Part shown: positions 1 to 5,115 of the stretch, piece by piece
Layout of the letters: each line of letters opens with the position of its first letter
Numbering within the stretch: position 1 is the first letter of the stretch
DNA from: Gammaproteobacteria bacterium
GTDB lineage: Bacteria; Pseudomonadota; Gammaproteobacteria; Steroidobacterales; GCA-2729495
Length of the DNA stretch: 5,115 nt
NCBI GenBank assembly: GCA_023383735.1
Contig: JAHDYN010000169.1
Coordinates: 1 to 5,115, forward strand
Direction: 5' to 3'
Notes under the pieces: generated by a model
What the model was told of the DNA's origin: nothing
What the model saw: only the letters and a program-made list of their open reading frames with translations
Database searches by the model: none
Translations under genes and position numbers: made by a program

Positions 1-1890
1 CGAATCGCGCCGGAAGCGGTACGACAGGTTGACGATCTTGTCATGGGCCGGCTTGTACATCACGCGTGCCTCGGCCATGCGCGTGACGTTCTCGTCCGAA
101 TCCCACTGGTAACCCAGATCCAGGTTCCAGCGGTTGTTGATGTTCATGCCGAGCTCGGCGATGTAGTCGGAGCTGTTGTCGTCGGTGGGTGCCTCTCCCG
201 GCAGGGTCACGTCACGCGTGCTGAAATACCGCGTTTCGCCCACGGTCGCGGTCAGGACCTGCGATCCGTCCGCCGAACGCATGAGCCGTGTGGTGATGCC
301 GATATTGAGCTGGTCGGTGTCGCCGAGGCGGTCGAGTCCGACATAGCGGTTGGTGCGGAACAGCTGCACGACGTCGAAATCGGGCTGGATGGTATCGAAG
401 ACCGGCATGTCGCTCTGGTCCTCAAAGGGCACATGCACGAACTGCACCCGTGGCTCGATGGTCTGCAGCCAGGCGCTGTCCTTGCCCCACGCGCGCTCGA
501 GCAAGGTGCCGAGCGCGACGCTGTAGATGGGCACGCTGCGGCTCGGCGACTGCGCGGTGCCGGGTTCCGTTTCGTCGAGCGAGTAGGCGGTGTAGTCGAA
601 GGCGGCGAAGGAATCCACCGACAGCGCGCCGAAGCGCAGTGGCAGGGCGACCTGTGGCCGCAGATTGGCGCGCAGCCCGGTCGTGCCGGTGTCGCGGTTG
701 AAGTATGTGAGCTCGGATTGCAGCCGGTATTCGAGACCCAGCGGGTTGTTCGGCCAGTAGCCATTGACGGCCACCTGCGGCAGGCGCTGGTAGGGCTGCT
801 CCTCGTCGGTCAGCGAATCGTCGAGGGTCTGGTAGTCCTCGAGCCGCAGCAGGGCGAACCAGGTGTTGTCGAAGTACTCGAAGTCCATGCGCTGGCGCAG
901 GTGTGTCTGGCTGGAATTGCCGAGGCCGGTGGAAAGATCCTCGAAATAGGCGGAGTCGCTGACCTGTGCGGCATCCACCGTCGTCCGCCAGCGGTCGCTC
1001 AGCCGCGACTGGTTGTACCAGTGGACCAGTGCGCGATCCTCCCCGGTGACATCATCGTCCGGCAGGAACTGGCCATCGACCGTGCCGGTGGAGCTTGCTG
1101 ACAGATAGCGGAATTCACCCTCCGCCTGCAGGCCGCGTTTCGACATGTAGTGCGGTGTGAAGGTGGCGTCGTAGTTCGGGGCAAGGTTGAAGTAGTACGG
1201 GACGGCAACCTCCACGCCGCGCTGGCTGCCGCTGCCGAAATCCGGCAGCAGCAGGCCGGAGCGTCGCCGGCCATCGACCGGGTAGGTCAGCCAGGGGGAA
1301 TACAGTATCGGCACGCCCTTGAATTCCAGGCGCGCATTGCGGGCGGTGCCGACGCCGGTCTCCCGGTCGATGCTCAGGCTGCCGGCCCGCAGCAGCCAGT
1401 CGTCCTTGCCGCGTGCGCAGCTGGTATAGGTGGCGTCCTTGAGCGTCAGTATCCGGGTTTCTTCCAGGGTGATGCTCCCGGCCGAACCGCGCGCCGGCAG
1501 GGTGTGCAGCTCGAACCTGGCGCTGTTGATGCTGAACAGGCCGCTTTCGGTGTTGTAACTCGCCGACTCGCCGCCCAGCCAGGTATCGGCATCGCGCAGG
1601 TCGATATTGCCGCTGAGCTCGAACTCGCCGGAGTTGCGGTCGTAGTTCGCGCCATCGGCGCCCAGCCGGATATCGTCGCGACGGAGCACCAGCCGGTTCC
1701 TGAACACCACCGGGCCGTCCAGGTCGACTTCGACGTCGCCGCTCAGCACGTCGACGATGTCGGCACCGATATCGGTGCGCGGCTCGACCGGCTCCGGTGC
1801 CGGAATTGCGCAGCCATATACCGGTACCGGTGCCGGTTCAGCGGCACCTGCGGCGGTGGCCCACAGCAGTATCAGCAGTGCACGTCGCAA
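1..1890 (-). CDS. lptD: LPS-assembly outer-membrane protein LptD (partial, C-terminus outside window)
   Basis: LptD with the lipoprotein LptE forms the outer-membrane translocon that inserts lipopolysaccharide into the outer leaflet. The frame is open for 630 codons to the window edge. Residues 1-17 form a signal peptide (Arg-Arg, then a leucine-rich core), with likely cleavage after AAGA and before AEP. Residues about 38-150 are the OstA/LptA-like beta-jellyroll, with repeated pieces such as LSGDVEVDLDG and LGADGANYDRNSGEFELSGN. Residues 193-217 carry the family hallmark VPILYSPWL...P...RRSGLLLP, followed at 231-249 by PYYFNLAPNYDATFTPHYM, closely resembling E. coli LptD at the start of the barrel. 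The barrel strands continue to residue 630. LptD is usually about 750-820 residues, so roughly 120-190 are missing. The only visible cysteines are C27 and C158, matching E. coli C31 and C173; the C-terminal cysteine pair would lie outside. The start is TTG at 1890: no ATG or GTG occurs between the upstream in-frame stop (1969-1971) and it, and the signal peptide begins there. It is divergent from murU. Identification is firm; only the start carries some doubt. Confidence 0.95.
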   Translation of the reverse strand, partial: MRRALLILLWATAAGAAEPAPVPVYGCAIPAPEPVEPRTDIGADIVDVLSGDVEVDLDGPVVFRNRLVLRRDDIRLGADGANYDRNSGEFELSGNIDLRDADTWLGGESASYNTESGLFSINSARFELHTLPARGSAGSITLEETRILTLKDATYTSCARGKDDWLLRAGSLSIDRETGVGTARNARLEFKGVPILYSPWLTYPVDGRRRSGLLLPDFGSGSQRGVEVAVPYYFNLAPNYDATFTPHYMSKRGLQAEGEFRYLSASSTGTVDGQFLPDDDVTGEDRALVHWYNQSRLSDRWRTTVDAAQVSDSAYFEDLSTGLGNSSQTHLRQRMDFEYFDNTWFALLRLEDYQTLDDSLTDEEQPYQRLPQVAVNGYWPNNPLGLEYRLQSELTYFNRDTGTTGLRANLRPQVALPLRFGALSVDSFAAFDYTAYSLDETEPGTAQSPSRSVPIYSVALGTLLERAWGKDSAWLQTIEPRVQFVHVPFEDQSDMPVFDTIQPDFDVVQLFRTNRYVGLDRLGDTDQLNIGITTRLMRSADGSQVLTATVGETRYFSTRDVTLPGEAPTDDNSSDYIAELGMNINNRWNLDLGYQWDSDENVTRMAEARVMYKPAHDKIVNLSYRFRRDS

Positions 1891-1894
1891 GGTG

Positions 1895-1899
1895 CCCCC
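1895..1899 (-). promoter_or_regulatory. Ribosome binding site for the TTG start of lptD
   Basis: A GGGGG run on the minus strand lies 4 bases before the TTG codon at 1890-1888. The spacing is a little short, but this is the only purine-rich stretch close to the codon where the signal peptide begins. It supports TTG as the start. Confidence 0.5.
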
Positions 1900-1929
1900 A
1901 AAGAGCCCGGAAGGGAATCGACGGACGGG

Positions 1930-1937
1930 AGTATAAC
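1930..1937. promoter_or_regulatory. Candidate divergent promoter core with a shared -10 element
   Basis: The eight bases AGTATAAC read TATAAC on the plus strand (1932-1937) and TATACT on the minus strand (1935-1930). Each matches the sigma-70 -10 consensus TATAAT at five of six positions, and the two share the central TATA. Start sites about 7 bases downstream would give leaders of roughly 40 bases for murU and 30 for lptD. Neither direction has a recognisable -35 box at 16-18 bases or an extended TGn, so the call rests on the -10 and its position in the 96-base divergent spacer. I also looked for the sigma-E promoter type known for E. coli lptD and found no correctly spaced pair. Confidence 0.42.
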
Positions 1938-1986
1938 GGCCATCCGCGCGTCGCGGTCTGACCGGTTTTCACCGTACCATGGGCAC

Positions 1987-2661
1987 ATGCGTGCACTGAT
2001 ACTTGCAGCCGGCCGCGGCGAGCGGATGCGGCCACTGACCAGCAACATGCCCAAACCGCTGCTCCGTGCCGGCGGCAAGCCGCTGATCGACTGGCACATC
2101 GAGGCGCTGGCGCGCGCCGGGATCACCGAGCTGGTGGTCAACCTGTCCTGGCAGGCGGCGAAGCTGCGCGACCACCTCGGCGATGGCTCCCGCCATGGCG
2201 TCAGCCTGCAGTTCAGCGAGGAAGGCCCGGAGCCGCTTGAAACGGGCGGTGGCATTCACCACGCCCTGGGCCTGCTCGGGCCGGAACCGTTCTGGGTGGT
2301 CAATGGCGATATCAGTTGCGATTTCAGCTTCGCGCCGCGTGAGCTGCCGCCCGGCACACTCGCGCATCTCGTGCTGGTGCCGAATCCGGCGCATCATCCG
2401 GACGGCGATTTCGTCCTGCGCGACGGGCGGGTTATCGGTGCGGACACGGCAGATGCCGCAAGGCTGACTTTTGCCGGCATCTCGATACTGCAGCCGGCGC
2501 TGTTCAGTGCCGCCCGACCGGGCCGCTTTCCGCTCGCGCCGTTGCTGCGCGCAGCGGCCGAAAAGGGGCAGGTGAGCGGGGAGTTCTACAAGGGGCGCTG
2601 GACCGATGTCGGCACGCCGGAACGCCTGCGCCAGCTGGATGTCGAGTTGAAGGGCTGCTGA
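1987..2661 (+). CDS. murU: N-acetylmuramate alpha-1-phosphate uridylyltransferase MurU
   Basis: MurU transfers UMP from UTP to N-acetylmuramate 1-phosphate, giving UDP-MurNAc. This is the last step of the cytoplasmic recycling route that bypasses MurA/MurB and underlies intrinsic fosfomycin resistance in Pseudomonas. The 224 residues match the family length (about 223). Residues 4-26 are the nucleotidyltransferase signature LILAAGRGERM.PLT...PKPLL. E85-TGGG and V105-NGD108 line the sugar/metal site, and D207 in GRWTDVGTPERL is the second metal-binding aspartate. The segment NPAHHPDGDF (133-142) and TFAGISIL (161-168) resemble MurU more than mannose-1-phosphate guanylyltransferases, the main alternative. 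The frame stays open far upstream, but homology to the family begins at ATG 1987. No good Shine-Dalgarno sequence precedes that ATG. The gene is divergent from lptD with 96 bases between starts. In Pseudomonas the kinase gene amgK lies between lptD and murU; here it is absent. Confidence 0.88.
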   Translation: MRALILAAGRGERMRPLTSNMPKPLLRAGGKPLIDWHIEALARAGITELVVNLSWQAAKLRDHLGDGSRHGVSLQFSEEGPEPLETGGGIHHALGLLGPEPFWVVNGDISCDFSFAPRELPPGTLAHLVLVPNPAHHPDGDFVLRDGRVIGADTADAARLTFAGISILQPALFSAARPGRFPLAPLLRAAAEKGQVSGEFYKGRWTDVGTPERLRQLDVELKGC

Positions 2662-2733
2662 GAGAGGCGCTGGTTTCCCAAATGCGGCGTCTCCGCCTGG
2701 TGTAGAGTTGAAACGTCGTCTATTCATTTCCAC

Positions 2734-2737
2734 AGGA
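2734..2737 (+). promoter_or_regulatory. Ribosome binding site deciding the start of the exported protein
   Basis: AGGA lies 9 bases before ATG 2747. It favours this ATG over the in-frame TTG at 2708, which would place about 13 extra residues ahead of the Lys-Lys-Lys start of an otherwise ordinary signal peptide. Confidence 0.65.
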
Positions 2738-2746
2738 CACATCGCC

Positions 2747-3328
2747 ATGCAAAAGAAAAAACTTGCAATTCTCTCGGCTGTTTCGGTCGCTCTGCTGACA
2801 CTGGGTGCCGCAGGCATCAACGCCCAGACGCCGCCGCCCGGCGGGTCGATTTCCGTCACAGGGACCATTACCGCAACCGTTACCGCAATCGACACGAAAG
2901 ATCGCTGGGTCACCCTGAAGCGCGCTGATGGCAGCCTCGTCGATATCCAGGTCAGTCCGGAAGCGAAGAACTTTCCACAGATCCGGGTTGGTGACCAGGT
3001 TACGGCCCAGCATTCGGAGACGGTGGACATCACCCTCATTCCCGCCGGCCAGGCGGCACCGAACGTATCCGGCGGCTCCAGCCTGGTAACGGCACCCGCA
3101 GGCAGCAAGCCGCTGGCTGTGGAGGTGGACACGGCTGTCATCACCGGCACGGTGACGGCCATCGACTACGACTTGCGGCTTGTGGCCGTGCTCGGTCCTC
3201 TGGGCAATACCCGCACGCTTCAGGTTGGCCCCGCGGCCAGGCGCTTCAATGAAGTCAAGGTGGGTGACAACATCCAGATCACCCTGAAGTCGTCCACGAT
3301 GATCGAAGTGACTGCGCCGGCGAAGTGA
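2747..3328 (+). CDS. Exported protein of unknown function with two repeated beta-rich modules
   Basis: I do not recognise a named family. The 193-residue product begins with a classical Sec signal peptide: MQKKK, a hydrophobic core (6-22), then likely cleavage after INA (about residue 26). There is no lipobox cysteine, so a soluble periplasmic or secreted protein is likely. After a Pro/Gly-rich linker (28-33) come two modules that align without gaps at an offset of 91 residues: TVTAID at 44 and 135, QV.P.A..F at 68 and 159, VGD at 81 and 172. Over residues 44-95 about 18 of 52 positions are identical. The alternating hydrophobic pattern suggests small beta-barrels or OB-like folds; that is inference. 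A Gly/Ser/Pro linker (about 100-122) separates them. There is no cysteine and no evident catalytic motif. The gene follows murU by 85 bases in the same direction and may or may not be cotranscribed. A binding or structural role is as far as the sequence goes. Confidence 0.82.
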   Translation: MQKKKLAILSAVSVALLTLGAAGINAQTPPPGGSISVTGTITATVTAIDTKDRWVTLKRADGSLVDIQVSPEAKNFPQIRVGDQVTAQHSETVDITLIPAGQAAPNVSGGSSLVTAPAGSKPLAVEVDTAVITGTVTAIDYDLRLVAVLGPLGNTRTLQVGPAARRFNEVKVGDNIQITLKSSTMIEVTAPAK

Positions 3329-3335
3329 TGCAGGC

Positions 3336-3365
3336 GGGGCGCTGCCGTAGCAACGGCAGCGCCCC
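3336..3365. terminator. Perfect 13-bp hairpin between convergent genes, likely bidirectional terminator
   Basis: GGGGCGCTGCCGT (3336-3348) and its exact reverse complement (3353-3365) enclose the loop AGCA. The hairpin starts 7 bases after the stop of the exported-protein gene, and its last base is also the last base of the ATPase stop codon on the other strand. Neither side has a real T-tract (the plus side continues TATTCG, the minus side GCCTGC), so it may stop polymerase weakly, work with Rho, or mainly protect the two 3' ends from exonuclease. Confidence 0.7.
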
Positions 3366-4045
3366 TATTCGATGCGGCCGTCGCGGATGCGGATCAGGCG
3401 GTCTGCTTCCAGCGCAAAATCGTCATCGTGCGTGACCATGACAAAAGAGGTGCCTGACTCGCGGCTGAGCGAGCGCATCAGCTCGAACACCACGCGGCCG
3501 TTGCGGGTATCGAGGTTGCCGGTAGGTTCGTCGGCAAGTACCAGTGCCGGGTCGTTGGCCAGGGAACGCACCACCGCCACGCGTTGCTGCTGTCCGCCCG
3601 ACAGCTGGGCGGGCCGGCTGTCGAGCTTGTCGCCGAGGCCGACCTTTTCGAGCAGCGTGCGCATGCGCGGTTCCTGCTGTTCCTGGTAGCGCCTGCCCTC
3701 CATGCGGCAGGGCATCAGCGCATTCTCGAGAACCGTGAACTCGGGCAGCAGATAGTGGAACTGGAAGATGAAACCCAGCCGCCCGCGGCGGACGCCGGCG
3801 CGTTCCAGTTCGTCGAGAGTGCCGGCATTCCGGCCGTCGACCAGTATCTCGCCCGCCGTCGGGCGGTCGAGCAGCCCCATGAGATTGAGCAGCGTGGTTT
3901 TGCCTGAACCACTGCCGCCGACAATGGCGACAAACTCGCCGCGCCCGATCCGGAAGGACAGGTCAAAGAGCACCGGTGTGGCGACGTCCCCGTTGAAGTA
4001 GGTCTTGTCGACGCCGCGCAATTCGATGACAGGTGGATCAGCCAT
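3365..4045 (-). CDS. lolD: LolD-type ABC transporter ATP-binding protein
   Basis: This is the ATPase subunit of an inner-membrane ABC system. In the Lol pathway LolD powers extraction of lipoproteins from the inner membrane and their hand-over to LolA. The 226 residues carry every nucleotide-binding element: Walker A GGSGSGKT (43-50, K49), Q-loop Q95, signature LSGGQQQR (148-155), Walker B VLADEP (169-174, catalytic E173), D-loop NLD (177-179) and switch H206. The stretch FIFQFHYLLPEFTVLEN (92-108) closely resembles the FIYQFHHLLPDFTALEN of E. coli LolD, which favours LolD over the related MacB and FtsE ATPases. Where relatives often have AxAR after the signature, this protein has AVVR (157-160). 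The ATG at 4045 follows the permease stop codon by 2 bases, with only a poor Shine-Dalgarno sequence, so translational coupling is likely. A longer in-frame reading to 4504 overlaps the permease and is not credible. Assignment to the MacB/LolD group is firm; the Lol function itself is less certain because no second permease gene follows. Confidence 0.85.
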   Translation of the reverse strand: MADPPVIELRGVDKTYFNGDVATPVLFDLSFRIGRGEFVAIVGGSGSGKTTLLNLMGLLDRPTAGEILVDGRNAGTLDELERAGVRRGRLGFIFQFHYLLPEFTVLENALMPCRMEGRRYQEQQEPRMRTLLEKVGLGDKLDSRPAQLSGGQQQRVAVVRSLANDPALVLADEPTGNLDTRNGRVVFELMRSLSRESGTSFVMVTHDDDFALEADRLIRIRDGRIE

Positions 4046-4047
4046 GT

Positions 4048-5115
4048 TCAGCTGCCGCGAATGACCTGCATCGGATCGACGCTGCCGGCGCGCCGCGCCG
4101 GAAAGAACGCCGCAATGACACCGACGGTTACCGCCACCGCGGAGGCGCCGGCCAGCAGCCAGGGATCGATCCGGATCACGAACAGCCCGGTCATGCGGCC
4201 ACCCGGGCCGGGTACCTGCACGGTCGAGAGCGCTGCCAGCAGCAGGATGCCGATCGGGATGCCCACCATGCAGCCGAGTACCGCGAGCAGGAATCCCTCC
4301 ACCACGAATATCGTCTGGATTTCCCCCGGTGTTGCGCCCATGGCCTTGAGAATGCCGATCTCGCGGTATTTTCCGGTCACCGCCATGACCAGGATGCTGG
4401 CGATGCCGAAACCGGCGGCAATGATCGTGGAGATCAGCACCATATTGATGGTCTGGTCCTGCGCGTCGAGCGTGCGAAAGACACTCGGGTTGTCGGCGAT
4501 CCATGACCTGATCTTGAACGGCAGGCGCGTGGCCATGGATTCGGCAATCACTTCTGCCTCGTAGAGGTCACGCACGCGCAGCCCGAGGCTGCTGGTCGCG
4601 CTGCCGAGCTCGAGCAGCGACTGTCCGTCGCGAAGCGTGAGGAATATCTGGCCATCGTCGAGTGCGCCGGAACCGGTCTCGTAGATGCCGGCCACCGTTA
4701 CCGACAGCGAGCGGCCCTCCGGGCCCTGCAGCCGCAACTTGTCGCGCATGCGAATGCCGAAATCGCCCGCCAGCGTGGCACCCAGGGCGACCTCACCGGT
4801 CGTCATCTGCAGGAAACGGCCCTCCAGCAGGTTTTCCTCGATGTTGACGATGCGGTCGTGGCGTTCGGCCATCACGCCGGCCATGCGTACCGATTCGCGG
4901 CGTGAGCCGCGAAACATGAAGACGTTGCCCGATACGACCGGGGAGACGACAGTGACCTCCGGATCCTGCTCGAGTGCCGGCAACCATTGCCGCCAGTCAT
5001 CGATCCTGTCCAGCGCGCGGGGCAGGTTGACGGTTTCACCGACGTAGAGGGTTGTTGCCGGAAGGCCAGGCAGCTCCCAGGCGCCGATCGGCGTGCGCTC
5101 GGCGGGCTCCAGCAC
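4048..5115 (-). CDS. FtsX/LolCE-type ABC transporter permease (partial, N-terminus outside window)
   Basis: This is the membrane partner of the adjacent ATPase. The visible 355 residues begin inside the protein: family members have a first transmembrane helix about 50 residues before this point, so the GTG at the window edge is probably an internal valine. Residues about 10-215 form the MacB-type periplasmic domain (for example VVSPVVSGNVF near 57-67 and LGATLAGDFGIRMRD near 111-125). Three membrane segments follow at about 222-246, 267-297 and 316-338, the usual FtsX-family layout of one N-terminal and three C-terminal helices. Between the first two visible helices lies GKYREIGILKAMGATPGEI (248-266), the cytoplasmic coupling region that contacts the ATPase. 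The C-terminus, PARRAGSVDPMQVIRG, is typical of the superfamily. It is encoded 2 bases upstream of the ATPase, clearly one operon. It could be a LolC/LolE-like protein that works as a homodimer, or the permease of another MacB-like exporter; the sequence does not settle which. Confidence 0.85.
   Translation of the reverse strand: MLEPAERTPIGAWELPGLPATTLYVGETVNLPRALDRIDDWRQWLPALEQDPEVTVVSPVVSGNVFMFRGSRRESVRMAGVMAERHDRIVNIEENLLEGRFLQMTTGEVALGATLAGDFGIRMRDKLRLQGPEGRSLSVTVAGIYETGSGALDDGQIFLTLRDGQSLLELGSATSSLGLRVRDLYEAEVIAESMATRLPFKIRSWIADNPSVFRTLDAQDQTINMVLISTIIAAGFGIASILVMAVTGKYREIGILKAMGATPGEIQTIFVVEGFLLAVLGCMVGIPIGILLLAALSTVQVPGPGGRMTGLFVIRIDPWLLAGASAVAVTVGVIAAFFPARRAGSVDPMQVIRGS

Noticed and set aside
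43..1101. Long plus-strand open frame antisense to lptD (about 350 codons)
   Set aside because: The minus strand is clearly LptD throughout, with family motifs. The plus frame gives a composition-driven product rich in Val, Gly, Ala and Arg with no recognisable domain, as expected opposite a GC-rich gene.
1819..1839. Tandem ACCGGT-like hexamers
   Set aside because: They lie inside lptD and encode the Pro-Ala-Pro-Val-Pro-Val linker after the signal peptide; codon bias explains the repetition.
1963..1974. Small inverted repeat CGGT-TTTC-ACCG just before murU
   Set aside because: A 4-bp stem is too short to support as a regulatory structure or operator.
1150..1986. 279-codon stop-free extension upstream of and in frame with murU, which would make a 503-residue fusion
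   Set aside because: The extension lies antisense to lptD and has no domain. MurU homology starts exactly at ATG 1987 with the family N-terminus. It is striking only as a GC-rich coincidence.
2703..2713. Possible promoter for the exported-protein gene (TAGAGT as -10, or TTGAAA as -35)
   Set aside because: TAGAGT has no matching -35 upstream, and TTGAAA at 2708 has no -10 at 16-18 bases. Either could be chance, so cotranscription with murU remains possible.
1969..3162. Minus-strand open frame of about 400 codons opposite murU and the exported protein
   Set aside because: It covers two convincing plus-strand genes and the spacer between them, and its translation shows no family features.
4046..4504. 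N-terminal extension of the ATPase frame into the permease gene
   Set aside because: The extension is out of frame with the permease, which has clear membrane and coupling motifs there. The ATPase family begins at ATG 4045.

Overview
The window looks like chromosomal DNA from a GC-rich Gammaproteobacterium. LptD and a MurU-type nucleotidyltransferase sit next to each other, a pairing known from Pseudomonas and relatives, and the LptD keeps the N-terminal cysteine pattern seen in E. coli. No mobile element, CRISPR array, tRNA or rRNA was seen. The genus cannot be named from this sequence.

Layout. (1) Positions 1-1890, minus strand: the first 630 codons of lptD, the outer-membrane LPS translocon. 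It starts at TTG, and its C-terminal end lies left of the window. (2) Positions 1891-1986: a short divergent spacer holding a near-symmetric TATA element that could act as the -10 box in both directions. (3) Positions 1987-2661, plus strand: murU, a peptidoglycan-recycling uridylyltransferase, without its usual partner amgK. (4) Positions 2662-2746: an 85-base spacer; only the ribosome binding site of the next gene is convincing in it. (5) Positions 2747-3328, plus strand: a small exported protein of unknown function made of two diverged copies of one beta-rich module. (6) Positions 3336-3365: a perfect 13-bp hairpin between convergent genes. (7) Positions 3365-5115, minus strand: a LolD-type ABC ATPase preceded, 2 bases away, by an FtsX/LolCE-type permease whose start lies right of the window.

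The theme is cell-envelope construction: LPS insertion, muropeptide recycling, an unknown periplasmic factor, and an ABC system of the lipoprotein-release type. The genes form three transcription units: lptD leftward, murU and perhaps the exported protein rightward, and permease-ATPase leftward. Coding density is high, and the many long open frames antisense to these genes look like GC-rich shadows. I see no strong evidence of a wholly new system. The least explained item is the duplicated exported protein. The missing amgK and the lack of a second permease gene directly after the ATPase are also worth a look.
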